The notes below the pieces were generated by a model, which had not been told where the DNA came from, did no database searches, and saw only the letters and a list, made by a program, of their open reading frames with translations. From Sporomusaceae bacterium (lineage in GTDB: Bacteria; Bacillota_C; Negativicutes; Sporomusales_B; UBA7701), in the NCBI GenBank assembly GCA_022839045.1, contig JALHDI010000109.1, positions 1 through 16,720 on the forward strand: a DNA stretch of 16,720 nt. Reading direction: 5' to 3'. Position numbers and translations under genes: made by a program. This document shows positions 1 through 8,604 of this stretch, piece by piece (position 1 is the stretch's first letter; every line of letters begins with the position of its first letter).

Positions 1-138
1 CAAGGGCGTCCGCCGATGGGTCCGCGCCCCGGCCAGGGCCCGCAGCAGGGCGGCAGGCCGCCGATGGGCGGTCCGCAGCAGGGGCGTCCGCCGATGGGTC
101 CGCGCCCCGGCCAAGGCCCGCAGCAGGGCGGCAGGCCG
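1..138 (+). repeat. 78-bp in-frame tandem repeat in the infB linker
   Basis: Bases 1-60 recur at 79-138, a period of 78 bp or 26 codons. I see only two differences, at 3/81 and 36/114. Both exchange CAA and CAG, so the protein repeat is identical. It encodes Gly/Pro/Gln/Arg-rich units such as [14 protein letters not shown]. The array may extend upstream of the window. Confidence 0.9.
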
Positions 139-2016
139 TCGGGCGGACCGCAGCGCGGCCGCGACCAGGGCAAGTCGTTCCAGGAACGCGCCAATGGACG
201 CAGAGGGCCGGCCAGAAGGCACACGCCCGGCGGGCCGTCGCGCCCGCAGACTCCCAAGCCCGAACCGCAGCGGCCGAAGAATATTAAGATCGGGCCGTCG
301 ATCACGGTCAAGGATCTGGCCGCGAAGATGGGCCGGGAAGTCAGCGAGATCATCAAGAAGCTCATGATGCTCGGCATCATGGCGACGATAAACCAGGAGG
401 TCGATTTCGACACCGCCGCCGTCCTCGGCAGCGAGTTCGGCGTGACGGTGGAGGAACTGCCGCCTGAGGCCGACCCGACCGAGATCGCCGCGATCGAGGA
501 CGATCCGGCCAGCCTTCAGCCGCGGCCGCCGGTGGTCACCATCATGGGCCACGTCGACCACGGCAAGACCTCACTGTTGGACGCTATCCGCCAGACCAAC
601 GTGACCGCCCAGGAGGCGGGCGGCATCACCCAGCATATCGGCGCTTATCAAGTGAACCACCAGGGCAAGAAGATCGTCTTCCTCGACACGCCCGGCCACG
701 AGGCGTTTACCGCCATGCGGGCCCGCGGCGCCAACGTCACCGATATCGCCATCCTGGTGGTGGCCGCGGACGACGGCGTCATGCCGCAGACCATCGAGGC
801 GCTCAACCACGCGAAGGCCGCCAAGGTGCCGGTCATCGTGGCGATCAACAAGATGGACCGCCCCGGCGCCAATCCCGACCGCGTCAAGCAGCAGTTGGCC
901 GATCACGGCCTGCTGCCCGAGGACTGGGGCGGCGATACGATCATGGTGCCTGTTTCCGCCTATAACAAGCAAGGCATCCCCGAACTCTTGGAGATGATTC
1001 TGCTGGTGGCCGAGATGGGCGACCTGAAGGCCAACCCCAACCGCCAGGCCCTCGGCACGATCATCGAGGCCCAGCTCGACAAGGGCCGCGGCCCGGTGGC
1101 CACCGTCCTCGTCCAGAAGGGCACGCTGCATATCGGCGATTCGATCATCGCCGGGGTGGCTTTCGGCAAGGTGCGCGCGATGGTCAACGACCGCGGCGAT
1201 AAGGTGAAGAAGGCTCTGCCGTCCTCGCCGGTGGAGGTGCTCGGCCTGTCCGACGTTCCCCAGGCCGGCGACGTGTTGTATGTCGTCGACGAGCGCACCG
1301 CCAGGGCGGTGGCCGAGAAGCGCGTCGCCAAGAAGCGGACCGAGGATCAGGCCCAGACCCAGAAGGTGTCGCTCGACGACTTGTTCAAGCACATCCAGGA
1401 GGGCAATCTCAAGGACCTGAACATCGTCGTCAAGGCCGACGTCCAGGGCTCGATCGAGGCTCTCCGCCAGTCGCTCGAAAACCTCAAAAACAAAGAGGTG
1501 CGCGTCAATATCGTCCACGCCGGCGTCGGCGCCATCAACGAGTCGGACGTCATGCTGGCCTCGACCGCCAACGCGCTTATTATCGGCTTCAACGTCCGCC
1601 CCGACAACAACGCCCGCCAAGCGGCCGAGAAGGAAAAAATCGATATCCGCCTGTACCGGGTAATCTACGAGGCTATCAACGATGTGGAAGCGGCCATGAC
1701 CGGCATGCTCGCCCCCGAGTACAAGGAGGTCGTCCTCGGCCGCGTCGAGGTGCGCCAGGTTATCACCATCCCCAAGGCGGTGGTGGCCGGTTCCTATGTG
1801 CTCGAAGGCAAGATCACGAGCACCGCGCAGGTGCGCATCATCCGCAACGGCATCGTCGTCCACGAAGGCAAGATCGAATCGCTCCGGCGCTTCAAGGACG
1901 ACGTGAAGGAGGTCGCCACCGGCTACGAGTGCGGCATAACCATCGAGCGGTTCCGCGACGTTAAGGAAGGCGATATCATTGAGGCGTTCACGATGGAAGT
2001 CATCAAACCCAGCTAG
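1..2016 (+). CDS. infB: Translation initiation factor IF-2 (5'-truncated by window edge)
   Basis: IF-2 is the GTPase that places initiator fMet-tRNA on the 30S subunit and promotes 50S joining. The reading frame is open from base 1, so the true start lies upstream; 671 codons are visible. Numbering from base 1, residues 1 to about 93 are a Pro/Gly/Gln/Arg low-complexity linker. Residues about 95-150 are the IF2_N domain. The G domain carries GHVDHGKT (183-190), DTPGHEAF (229-236), NKMD (283-286) and SAY (319-321). Domains II, III and the C-terminal fMet-tRNA-binding region follow and run intact to the TAG stop. The ATG at base 16 lies inside the linker repeats and is not a start. rbfA begins 18 bases downstream after a GGGGGATAGG ribosome site, as in the conserved nusA-infB-rbfA operon. 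Confidence 0.98.
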   Translation, partial: QGRPPMGPRPGQGPQQGGRPPMGGPQQGRPPMGPRPGQGPQQGGRPSGGPQRGRDQGKSFQERANGRRGPARRHTPGGPSRPQTPKPEPQRPKNIKIGPSITVKDLAAKMGREVSEIIKKLMMLGIMATINQEVDFDTAAVLGSEFGVTVEELPPEADPTEIAAIEDDPASLQPRPPVVTIMGHVDHGKTSLLDAIRQTNVTAQEAGGITQHIGAYQVNHQGKKIVFLDTPGHEAFTAMRARGANVTDIAILVVAADDGVMPQTIEALNHAKAAKVPVIVAINKMDRPGANPDRVKQQLADHGLLPEDWGGDTIMVPVSAYNKQGIPELLEMILLVAEMGDLKANPNRQALGTIIEAQLDKGRGPVATVLVQKGTLHIGDSIIAGVAFGKVRAMVNDRGDKVKKALPSSPVEVLGLSDVPQAGDVLYVVDERTARAVAEKRVAKKRTEDQAQTQKVSLDDLFKHIQEGNLKDLNIVVKADVQGSIEALRQSLENLKNKEVRVNIVHAGVGAINESDVMLASTANALIIGFNVRPDNNARQAAEKEKIDIRLYRVIYEAINDVEAAMTGMLAPEYKEVVLGRVEVRQVITIPKAVVAGSYVLEGKITSTAQVRIIRNGIVVHEGKIESLRRFKDDVKEVATGYECGITIERFRDVKEGDIIEAFTMEVIKPS

Positions 2017-2034
2017 CGAAGCGGGGGATAGGTT

Positions 2035-2391
2035 ATGAGTCAGCTACGCACGGAAAAAGTGCAGGAGTTCATCAAGCAGGAACTCAGCAAAATAATCCTC
2101 ACCGAACTTAAAGATCCGCGGATCGGCTTCGTTACCGTCACCAGGGTCGAAGTGACCGGCGACCTCCGCTCCGCCAAGGCGTACATCAGCCTCATGGGCA
2201 GCGCGGAGGAGAAGACGGCGACCTGGCAGGCACTTCAGAAGGCTGTCGGCCATCTCAGGAGCGAAATCGGCAAGCGTATCCAGTTGCGCTTCAGCCCCGA
2301 GCTGTCGCTCCATATCGACGAGTCGCTCGAGTACGGCGCCCATATCAACGAGCTGTTGGCGAAGCTCAAACGCGAAGAGGCGGACAGGTAG
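2035..2391 (+). CDS. rbfA: 30S ribosome-binding factor A
   Basis: RbfA is a small KH-like protein that binds the 30S subunit and helps mature the 5' end of 16S rRNA. The 118-residue product has the usual family length. It shows the typical N-terminal helix (RTEKVQEFIKQELSKIIL), then LKDPRIGFVTVTRVEVTGDL and the AKAYISLMG strand. The C-terminal half contains LRSEIGKRIQLRFSPEL and a final LHIDESLEYGAHIN segment. The ATG follows GGGGGATAGGTT, a usable Shine-Dalgarno site. The gene sits between infB and the DHH phosphoesterase gene and ends one base before the next ATG, so it is clearly operonic. Confidence 0.97.
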   Translation: MSQLRTEKVQEFIKQELSKIILTELKDPRIGFVTVTRVEVTGDLRSAKAYISLMGSAEEKTATWQALQKAVGHLRSEIGKRIQLRFSPELSLHIDESLEYGAHINELLAKLKREEADR

Positions 2392-2392
2392 G

Positions 2393-3346
2393 ATGGAGAT
2401 TTCTCTGCGCCGTGTCGCCCGGATGCTCGGCGAAGCCGACCGCATCGTCATCACCGCCCACATCCACCCCGACGGCGATTCCCTGGGGTCGATGCTGGCT
2501 CTTTATGCCCCTTTGGCCGCCCTGGGCAAAAAGGTGTCGCTGCTCCTCGACGACGAGGTGCCGGCCGTCTACCGTTTCCTCCCCGGCGCGGAACTCATCC
2601 GCCGTCCGGAGGGCAGGGTGGAGGCCGATCTGCTTGTCGTCCTCGACGCCAGCGACGCCGACCGCGTTACCGCCGTGGTCGAAGCCGTAAAGGCGAAGAC
2701 GCTCAACATCGACCACCACATTTCGAATACGAAGTTCGCCGATTTCTGGTATATCGACAGCCAGGCGGCGGCGACCGGCGAGATAATCCTCGATCTCCTC
2801 CATCTCATGAAGCTGGAGATCACCGCGGACATGGCCGTCAACCTGTTCACCGCCATCGCCACCGATTGCGGCTTCTTCCGCTATGCCAACGCGTCGTCGG
2901 CCACGCTCCGCCACGCCGCCGACCTCATCGACCGCGGCGCGCAGCCCCACGTGATCGCCGAGCAGCTCGAAACCAAGCCGCTCGCCAGCATAATGACCCT
3001 CCGCAGCGTCCTCGACAGCCTCGAGATCCACGCCGGCGGTCGCATCGCCGCCGTGACGGTGGATATCGACGCCACCGAGAACGCCGCCGAGACGACCGAG
3101 GGCTACATCAACTACCCCCGCAATATCGAGGGGGTAGAGATCGCGGTGATGTTCAAGCCGGTCGACGATAGCGCCACCCGGGTAAGTTTCCGCTCGCGCC
3201 GCTGCGACGTCAGCCGCCTGGCCCTGGCTTTCGGCGGCGGCGGTCATGCGCGCGCCTCGGGCTGTACGGTGAACAGCGGCCTGGCGGGCGCGAAGGAACA
3301 GATTCTGCGGGCGGCCGAGCGCCTCCTGGCGGAATCCGGCTTATGA
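2393..3346 (+). CDS. nrnA: DHH/DHHA1 phosphoesterase, bifunctional oligoribonuclease/pAp phosphatase (NrnA type)
   Basis: NrnA-type proteins degrade short RNA oligonucleotides and dephosphorylate 3'-phosphoadenosine 5'-phosphate with bound Mn2+. The 317-residue product has the family's metal-binding motifs in order: HIHPDGDSLGS (23-33), LDASDADR starting at 84 with Asp85, and the DHH triad at 107-109 in NIDHHISN. The C-terminal DHHA1 domain carries GGGHARASGC with His285. The ATG lies one base after the rbfA stop, and its ribosome site is inside the rbfA 3' end. The last four bases overlap the truB start (ATGA). A role in recycling products of RNA decay fits the nearby pnp gene; that link is inference. 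Confidence 0.94.
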   Translation: MEISLRRVARMLGEADRIVITAHIHPDGDSLGSMLALYAPLAALGKKVSLLLDDEVPAVYRFLPGAELIRRPEGRVEADLLVVLDASDADRVTAVVEAVKAKTLNIDHHISNTKFADFWYIDSQAAATGEIILDLLHLMKLEITADMAVNLFTAIATDCGFFRYANASSATLRHAADLIDRGAQPHVIAEQLETKPLASIMTLRSVLDSLEIHAGGRIAAVTVDIDATENAAETTEGYINYPRNIEGVEIAVMFKPVDDSATRVSFRSRRCDVSRLALAFGGGGHARASGCTVNSGLAGAKEQILRAAERLLAESGL

Positions 3347-4218
3347 GGTCGGGCATCGTCAACGTCCTCAAGCCGCCGGGGGTGACGTCGCACGACGTCG
3401 TTTCCTACGTCCGGCGGGTATACGGCCTGAAGAAGGTGGGCCACGCCGGCACCCTCGACCCGGCCGCGGCCGGCGTTCTGCCTGTTTTCCTCGGCCCGGC
3501 GACGCGCCTGATCGAGTTCACCGCCGACGCCGACAAGGCCTACCGCGTCGAGCTGACCTTCGGGTACGCCACCGACAGCGGCGACGACAGCGGCGAGGTC
3601 ATAGCCGCTTGCGAAGCTTTCAGCCTGCCGCCGGATGACGAAATCGCCGCCGCGCTGGCCGCCTTCGTCGGCGAGAGCGAACAGATACCGCCGATGCACT
3701 CCGCCATCAAGGTCGGCGGCCGCAAACTGTACGAGCTGGCCCGCGCCGGCATCGCCGTCGAGCGGCAACCGCGCGCGATCACGATTTCCACCATCAGCCT
3801 TGTCAGGGTCGCCGCGCCGACCATTCTTTTCGACGTTACGTGCTCCAAAGGCACTTATATCAGGACGCTGTGCGCCGATATCGGCGCACGGCTGGGCTGT
3901 CCGGCGATGATGTCCTTCCTGGTACGGACCCGGGTGGGGGACTTCACCCTGGCGGAGGCGAAATCTTTCGAGGAGATCGCCGCCGACCCGGACGCCGCCC
4001 TGCAACCGGGAGACGCCGCCGTCCGCCGCCTCGCCCGCGTCGTTATCGGCGACGGCGAAGCCGTCAGATTCGGCCACGGCCAGAGCATCCCCGGCGACTA
4101 TCCGACGGACGGCTTGCTGGCCGTCTACGCCCGGTCCGGCAGTTTCCTCGGCATCGCCCGCCGCGACTCGCAGGCGCCGCTGCTGGTGCCTGTCAAAGTC
4201 CTCGGTCAGACCCCGTAA
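3343..4218 (+). CDS. truB: tRNA pseudouridine(55) synthase
   Basis: TruB converts U55 in the T-loop of tRNAs to pseudouridine. The 291-residue protein starts with the family signature GIVNVLKPPGVTSHDVV. The catalytic motif is HAGTLDPAAAGVLPV with nucleophile Asp39. The substrate-binding motif CSKGTYIRTLCADIG is in the centre. The C-terminal part, about residues 200-290, looks like a short PUA-like extension. The start codon overlaps the nrnA stop by four bases, which suggests translational coupling. ribF follows 11 bases after the stop. Confidence 0.97.
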   Translation: MRSGIVNVLKPPGVTSHDVVSYVRRVYGLKKVGHAGTLDPAAAGVLPVFLGPATRLIEFTADADKAYRVELTFGYATDSGDDSGEVIAACEAFSLPPDDEIAAALAAFVGESEQIPPMHSAIKVGGRKLYELARAGIAVERQPRAITISTISLVRVAAPTILFDVTCSKGTYIRTLCADIGARLGCPAMMSFLVRTRVGDFTLAEAKSFEEIAADPDAALQPGDAAVRRLARVVIGDGEAVRFGHGQSIPGDYPTDGLLAVYARSGSFLGIARRDSQAPLLVPVKVLGQTP

Positions 4219-4229
4219 AGGAGCTTATT

Positions 4230-5150
4230 ATGGAGGTTTATACCCGGTTGTCCGATATCCGCGGACGGTTCGTCAATTCGGCCGTGGCGCTGGGCACCTT
4301 CGACGGCGTCCATGTCGGCCACCAGCAGATAATCCGCCAGGCAGCCGCCTGCGCCCGGAAATCCGGCGGCGCCAGCATCGTTTTCACCTTCAGCAACCAT
4401 CCCCTGGCGGTGATCGATCCCGACCGCAGCCCGCCGCTTCTTATCACCGCCGCCTACCGCGAGGAGCTTATCGCCGCCCTCGGCGCCGACGTCCTGCTCA
4501 CCGTCGCCTTTGACCGCGCGCTCCTAGAGTTGCCGCCCGCCGCTTTCGTCGATCTGCTGGTGGACAACCTCCGGCCGTCGTGCGTCGTCGTCGGCCCCAA
4601 CTACTCCTTCGGCCACCGGGGCGCCGGCACGCCTGAGATGCTGGCCCGCGCAGGCCGTGAGCGGGGGTTCGAGGTGGTCGTGTCGCCGGCCGTTGCGATA
4701 GGCGGCACGATGGTAAGCAGCACGCTCATCCGCCAACTGATCCTCGCCGGCGATGTCGCCGGGGCGGCGCCGCTGCTGGGGCGCCCTTTCCGCGTCAGCG
4801 GCACGGTGAATAACGGGGAGGGGAGAGGCCGCACCCTCGGCTTTCCGACCGCCAATATCACCGCCGCAAACGGGCAGATCGTGCCGGCCGACGGCGTCTA
4901 CGCCGCCTATGTCCATACCGGCGGCAAAACCTATCGCGGCGTGGTCAATATCGGCGCCAACCCGACCTTCAGGGGCCAGGCACGCCATATCGAGGTCCAT
5001 CTGCTCGGGTTTGCCGGCGATCTCTACGGCCGGGCGATCGCGGTCGATTTCCTCGCCAAGCTCCGCGACGAGCGCACTTTCACCGGCGCCGGTGAACTGA
5101 CGGCCCAGATCGCCCGCGACATCGCCGCCGCCGGACGCTTTTTCAAATAA
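4230..5150 (+). CDS. ribF: Bifunctional riboflavin kinase/FAD synthetase
   Basis: RibF phosphorylates riboflavin to FMN and adenylates FMN to FAD. The ATG at 4230 follows AAAGGAG at a good distance and gives 306 residues, the normal family length. The open frame runs further upstream through truB, but that part is an out-of-frame shadow. The N-terminal nucleotidyltransferase domain shows ALGTFDGVHVGHQ (HxGH at 28-31), GPNYSFGHRGAGT and SSTLIRQLI. The C-terminal flavokinase domain, from about residue 183, carries GRTLGFPTANI (PTAN at 206-209) and YRGVVNIGANPTF. This is the last gene of the infB-led cluster. The next gene has its own promoter. Confidence 0.97.
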   Translation: MEVYTRLSDIRGRFVNSAVALGTFDGVHVGHQQIIRQAAACARKSGGASIVFTFSNHPLAVIDPDRSPPLLITAAYREELIAALGADVLLTVAFDRALLELPPAAFVDLLVDNLRPSCVVVGPNYSFGHRGAGTPEMLARAGRERGFEVVVSPAVAIGGTMVSSTLIRQLILAGDVAGAAPLLGRPFRVSGTVNNGEGRGRTLGFPTANITAANGQIVPADGVYAAYVHTGGKTYRGVVNIGANPTFRGQARHIEVHLLGFAGDLYGRAIAVDFLAKLRDERTFTGAGELTAQIARDIAAAGRFFK

Positions 5151-5164
5151 CCGCCGCGGTTTTG

Positions 5165-5193
5165 TTTACAGTCGTAGCTTCTTATGGTAGAAT
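5165..5193 (+). promoter_or_regulatory. Sigma-A promoter of rpsO
   Basis: TTTACA (5165-5170) and TAGAAT (5188-5193) each match the sigma-A consensus at five of six positions and are separated by exactly 17 bases. Transcription would start near 5200, giving a leader of about 125 nt before the rpsO GTG. The site lies just after the ribF stop, so rpsO can be transcribed independently of the upstream cluster. Confidence 0.8.
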
Positions 5194-5199
5194 ATAGAG

Positions 5200-5325
5200 G
5201 ATAACCAGCCTCCGTGCATGACGCCGGCAGAGCTGGATATAATATCACCTGAACCATGGCGAGGATTTTCGATTCTCCGACGATTGTCTTGGCCACTGGG
5301 GATCAGCGAAAAAGGAGGGAAAATC
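5200..5325 (+). promoter_or_regulatory. Structured rpsO leader, candidate S15 autoregulatory RNA
   Basis: The leader can fold locally. CCAGC (5205-5209) pairs with GCTGG (5232-5236). CCATGGC (5254-5260) pairs with GCCAcTGG (5292-5299) with one bulged base. Directly stacked inside it, GAGGA (5261-5265) pairs with TTCTC (5273-5277), placing G263-C275 next to a G264.U274 wobble. Adjacent G.U/G-C pairs are the feature S15 recognises in 16S rRNA and in known rpsO leaders. Autoregulation by S15 is known in several bacteria; assignment here is inference from the fold. Confidence 0.5.
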
Positions 5326-5592
5326 GTGCTTACGCCGGAACAAAAGCAGCAGCTCATCGAGAAGTATCGCCTGCATGACAGCGATACCGGTTCGCCTGAG
5401 GTCCAGATCGCCATCCTTACCGAGCGCATCAACTACCTCACCGAGCATCTCAAGGAGCACAAGAAAGACCATCATTCGCGCCGCGGTCTTTTGAAAATGG
5501 TCGGACAGCGCCGGGGACTTCTCAATTACCTGCGCGACAACGACATCGCTCGCTACCGCATCATCCTCGAAAAACTCAACCTCAGAAAATAA
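5326..5592 (+). CDS. rpsO: 30S ribosomal protein S15
   Basis: S15 is a primary 16S rRNA-binding protein of the central domain of the 30S subunit. The GTG start at 5326 follows AAAGGAGGG (5310-5319) and yields 88 residues, the family length. Landmarks are [60 protein letters not shown] and [13 protein letters not shown]. An in-frame ATG 36 codons upstream has no ribosome site and would add sequence foreign to the family. The gene is monocistronic by its promoter and strong terminator. Confidence 0.97.
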   Translation: MLTPEQKQQLIEKYRLHDSDTGSPEVQIAILTERINYLTEHLKEHKKDHHSRRGLLKMVGQRRGLLNYLRDNDIARYRIILEKLNLRK

Positions 5593-5595
5593 CGG

Positions 5596-5621
5596 AAAGC
5601 GGGGATACCCCCCGCTTTTTT
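5596..5621 (+). terminator. Intrinsic terminator after rpsO
   Basis: AAAGCGGGG (5596-5604) and CCCCGCTTT (5610-5618) form a perfect 9-bp stem with the loop ATACC. The stem runs directly into a T tract ending at 5621. It begins four bases after the rpsO stop. Confidence 0.92.
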
Positions 5622-5622
5622 G

Positions 5623-5662
5623 TTATTCCCTCAGGGTTAGCCGCCTGGAAAAAAGGGAATAA
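5623..5662 (+). promoter_or_regulatory. Long inverted repeat in the pnp leader
   Basis: TTATTCCCT (5623-5631) and AGGGAATAA (5654-5662) are perfect 9-bp complements. The pairing continues inward with CAGG (5632-5635) and CCTG (5644-5647), leaving a bulge of GAAAAA on the 3' side and an 8-base loop. The element lies between the rpsO terminator and the pnp ribosome site. In E. coli a pnp leader hairpin cut by RNase III mediates autoregulation. Whether this stem-loop serves that purpose is unknown. I found no convincing separate sigma-A promoter for pnp. Confidence 0.55.
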
Positions 5663-5731
5663 TACAAAAAATGTCGAAGAGTTAACCTTTGGAAAAAGAA
5701 GAATAGGGGATTTAGAGGAGGAAAACCGAAT

Positions 5732-7783
5732 ATGCACACATTCCAAATGCAGCTTGGCGGACGGCCGCTCATAATTGAGTCCGGCAAGATGGCCAAGCAG
5801 GCGAGCGGCTCGGTGCTGGTCCGCTACGGCGATACCGTGGTGCTCGTCGCTGCAACAGCTTCCGCATCACCCCGCGAAGGCATTGATTTTTTTCCGCTGA
5901 CCGTCGACTATGAGGAGCGCCTCTACGCCGTCGGCAAGATTCCGGGAGGCTTCATCAAGCGCGAAGGCCGCCCCAGCGAGGCCGCCATTCTGGCCGGCCG
6001 GCTAATAGACCGGACCATCCGGCCGCTGTTCGACGAGTCGTTCCGCAACGACGTGCATGTGGTCGCCACCGTTCTGTCGGTGGACCAGAACAACCCGCCC
6101 GACTTGCCGGCGATGATCGGCGCTTCCTGCGCCCTCGCCATTTCCGATATCCCGTTCGGCGGCCCGATCGCCGGCGTGCGGGTCGGTCTGGTGGACGGAC
6201 AGTTCATCATCAACCCCAATATCGAACAGCAGGCGAAGAGCGATCTTAATCTGGTCGTCTCCGGGACCAAGGACGCGGTCCTGATGGTCGAGGCCGGCGC
6301 GAACGAGGTGCCTGAAGCGGTCATCCTCGACGCCATCATGTTCGGCCACGATGTCATCCGCCAAATCGTCGCCCTTCAGGAGGATATGGTCAGTCAGATC
6401 GGCAAGCCCAAGCGCGAACTGAAGCGCTACGAGGTGCCGGCCGAGATCGAGGAGGCCGTGCGGGCGTACGTGACCGACGACCTGAAGACCGCGGTCGCGA
6501 ACGCCGACAAGCAGACCCGCGAGGAGCAGACCAAAAAGGTCAAGGAGGAAGCGGTCGCCCACTTCAAGGAGCTCTTCCCCGACAACCCCAAGGAAGTTTC
6601 CTATATGATCGGCAAGATCCTCAAGGAGATCGTCCGCCGGATGATTACCGTCGATAAGATCCGCCCCGACGGACGCAAACTCGACGAGGTGCGGCCGATA
6701 ACCTGCGAGGTCGGCCTGCTGCCGCGCACCCACGGCTCCGGCCTGTTCACCCGCGGCCAGACGCAGATTCTGACCGTCGTCACCCTCGGGGCGCTCAGCG
6801 AAGACCAACTCCTCGACGGCCTCGGTGTAGAAGACCACAAGCGCTATATCCACCATTACAATTTCCCGCCGTTCAGCGTCGGCGAGACGCGGCCGATGCG
6901 CGGTCCCGGCCGGCGCGAGATCGGCCACGGCGCTCTCGCGGAGCGCGCCCTGCTGCCGATGATCCCGTCCGAGACGGAGTTCCCGTATACCCTCCGCCTC
7001 GTATCGGAGGCGATCGAATCGAACGGCTCGACCTCGATGGGCAGCGTGTGCGGCAGCACTTTGTCGCTGATGGACGCCGGCGTGCCGATCAAGGCGCCGG
7101 TTTCCGGCGTGGCGATGGGTCTTGTCAAGGACGGCGAGAATTTCACCATTCTCACCGATATCCAGGGGCTGGAAGACGCCCTTGGCGACATGGACTTCAA
7201 GGTGGCCGGAACGGAAAAAGGCGTCACCGCCATCCAGATGGACATCAAGATCGCCGGCATCAACCGCGCCATCCTGGATAGCGCGCTCGAGCAGGCTCAT
7301 CGCGGCCGCATGCACATCCTCGGCAAGATGCTGGCTGTCATCGACAAGCCGCGGCCCGAGTTGTCGCCGTTCGCCCCGCGGATCATCACGCTGCAGATCG
7401 ACCCCGACAAGATCCGCGACGTCATCGGCCCAGGCGGCAAGATCATCAAGAAGATCATCGAGGCCGCCGTCGACCAGGAGGCCGGCAAGAAGGCGGTATC
7501 GATCATCGAGACCCTCGTCCGCGATGTCGAGGTGGGCGCGTCTTATCTCGGCAAGGTTACCCGCCTGATGAATTTCGGCGCGTTCGTCGAGATTCTCCCC
7601 GGCAAGGAAGGCCTCGTCCATATTTCCCAGCTGGCCCTCGAACGGGTCGCAAAGGTCGAGGATGTCGTCAAACCGGGCGACGAAATCCTCGTCAAGGTTA
7701 CGGAGATCGATCGCCAGGGGCGCATCAACCTGTCGCGCAAAGATCTGCTCCGCAGCGAAGCGGCGAAAAACAAGGCAGAGTAA
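5732..7783 (+). CDS. pnp: Polyribonucleotide nucleotidyltransferase (PNPase) with a shortened KH domain
   Basis: PNPase is the phosphorolytic 3'-5' exoribonuclease of RNA decay. The 683-residue protein starts at an ATG after GAGGAGG. The first RNase PH domain shows [20 protein letters not shown] and [20 protein letters not shown]. The second carries [13 protein letters not shown], the long [12 protein letters not shown] region, and the conserved acidic [10 protein letters not shown] with Asp486/488, followed by QMDIKI. The KH GxxG loop is [13 protein letters not shown] (565-577), but the next residues are [11 protein letters not shown]. The family normally has about 16 residues between these segments (ETGxxIxIEDDGxxxI). 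The S1 domain (about 603-675, [20 protein letters not shown]) is intact. Total length is about 20 below the 700-705 usual in Firmicutes. The catalytic core is complete, so exonuclease activity is expected; RNA binding by KH may be weakened. Confidence 0.96.
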   Translation: MHTFQMQLGGRPLIIESGKMAKQASGSVLVRYGDTVVLVAATASASPREGIDFFPLTVDYEERLYAVGKIPGGFIKREGRPSEAAILAGRLIDRTIRPLFDESFRNDVHVVATVLSVDQNNPPDLPAMIGASCALAISDIPFGGPIAGVRVGLVDGQFIINPNIEQQAKSDLNLVVSGTKDAVLMVEAGANEVPEAVILDAIMFGHDVIRQIVALQEDMVSQIGKPKRELKRYEVPAEIEEAVRAYVTDDLKTAVANADKQTREEQTKKVKEEAVAHFKELFPDNPKEVSYMIGKILKEIVRRMITVDKIRPDGRKLDEVRPITCEVGLLPRTHGSGLFTRGQTQILTVVTLGALSEDQLLDGLGVEDHKRYIHHYNFPPFSVGETRPMRGPGRREIGHGALAERALLPMIPSETEFPYTLRLVSEAIESNGSTSMGSVCGSTLSLMDAGVPIKAPVSGVAMGLVKDGENFTILTDIQGLEDALGDMDFKVAGTEKGVTAIQMDIKIAGINRAILDSALEQAHRGRMHILGKMLAVIDKPRPELSPFAPRIITLQIDPDKIRDVIGPGGKIIKKIIEAAVDQEAGKKAVSIIETLVRDVEVGASYLGKVTRLMNFGAFVEILPGKEGLVHISQLALERVAKVEDVVKPGDEILVKVTEIDRQGRINLSRKDLLRSEAAKNKAE

Positions 7784-7797
7784 TATTCGTAAGAGGA

Positions 7798-7835
7798 ACC
7801 GCCCTGCCGGGTCACCGGCGGGGCGGTATTTTTTT
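7798..7835 (+). terminator. Intrinsic terminator after pnp
   Basis: A 13-bp stem is formed by 7798-7810 (ACCGCCCTGCCGG) and 7815-7827, with one T.G pair and the tetraloop GTCA. It is followed by seven T residues at 7829-7835. It begins 15 bases after the pnp stop. Confidence 0.93.
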
Positions 7836-7881
7836 CATTAAATCGGCGGTTGGGTAATAGATTGTAACAGATGACGGGAGG

Positions 7882-8604
7882 ATGGTGACTGGGTCGATGC
7901 GCGTGTTTTTCGCCGGCCGCGTGCCCCGCTGGTATATCGGCTTCGCCGCCGGTTTTTTTCTCCTCGCCGGCCTGCTGCCTGGGCTGGCGGGGCTGATCGC
8001 CACCGACCGGAACGCGCCGCGGCCGATTTACAACGGCCACCCCGGGAAACAGCAGGTCGCCCTCGCATGCAACGTCTTCTGGGGCGAAGAGTACTTGCCG
8101 GCGATGCTCGACACGTTGGACCGCGCCGGCGTGAAAGCGACCTTTTTCATCGGCGGCAGTTGGGCGAAGCGGCATCCCGACCTTGTGCGGGAACTGGCGG
8201 CCCGCGGCCACGAGCTCGGCAACCACAGCTACAGTCATCCGCACCCCAATAGCCTCAGCATCGCCCAGAACCAGGACCAGATTCTGCGGACCGAAAAGCT
8301 GGTGGAGGAGCTTACCGGCGTTAAGACGACGCTCTACGCGCCGCCGTACGGCGAGTTCAACGCCGCCGTGCTGACGGCGGCGGCCGAGCTGGGCTACACG
8401 ACGATTTTGTGGAGCGTCGACACCGTCGATTGGAAACGGCCGCCGGCCGAGACCATCCTGAGCAGGGTGCTGGGCAAAGTCCACAACGGCGCCATCATCC
8501 TCATGCACCCCACCGAACCGACCGCCCAGGCTTTGCCGGAGCTGATATTCCGCCTACAAGGGAGAGGGTATACGCTCAAGCCGGTTTCTGATATACTGAA
8601 CTAA
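7882..8604 (+). CDS. ylxY: YlxY-like polysaccharide deacetylase-family sporulation protein
   Basis: The 240-residue protein has an N-terminal hydrophobic segment (about 17-40) that is an uncleaved anchor or signal, then a NodB/CE4 domain from about residue 57. CE4 motif 1 (TFDD) is replaced by CNVFW (63-67), so the catalytic Asp pair is missing. Motif 2 HSYSHPHP (115-122) keeps both metal-binding His. Motif 3 is APPYGEF without its usual Arg. Motif 4 is DTVDW (180-184) and motif 5 LMHP (207-210). Loss of the motif-1 Asp pair is, as I recall, shared with B. subtilis YlxY, whose gene also follows pnp. Deacetylase activity is therefore doubtful. The GGGAGG site ends right at ATG 7882; GTG 7885 or ATG 7897 may be the real start. 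Confidence 0.85.
   Translation: MVTGSMRVFFAGRVPRWYIGFAAGFFLLAGLLPGLAGLIATDRNAPRPIYNGHPGKQQVALACNVFWGEEYLPAMLDTLDRAGVKATFFIGGSWAKRHPDLVRELAARGHELGNHSYSHPHPNSLSIAQNQDQILRTEKLVEELTGVKTTLYAPPYGEFNAAVLTAAAELGYTTILWSVDTVDWKRPPAETILSRVLGKVHNGAIILMHPTEPTAQALPELIFRLQGRGYTLKPVSDILN

Noticed and set aside
571..1863. 430-codon minus-strand open frame inside infB
   Set aside because: It mirrors a well-supported IF-2 gene. Its composition (His/Asp/Leu/Gly-rich) is typical of antisense frames in GC-rich coding DNA, and it has no ribosome site.
3840..4229. 130-codon N-terminal extension of ribF
   Set aside because: It overlaps truB, is Arg/Pro-rich noise, and ATG 4230 has a good ribosome site and matches the family start.
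5218..5325. 36-codon upstream extension of rpsO
   Set aside because: No ribosome site, not part of S15 proteins, and the region forms leader structure; GTG 5326 follows GGAGGG.
6002..7621. 539-codon minus-strand open frame inside pnp
   Set aside because: Antisense shadow of pnp with biased composition and no recognisable domain.
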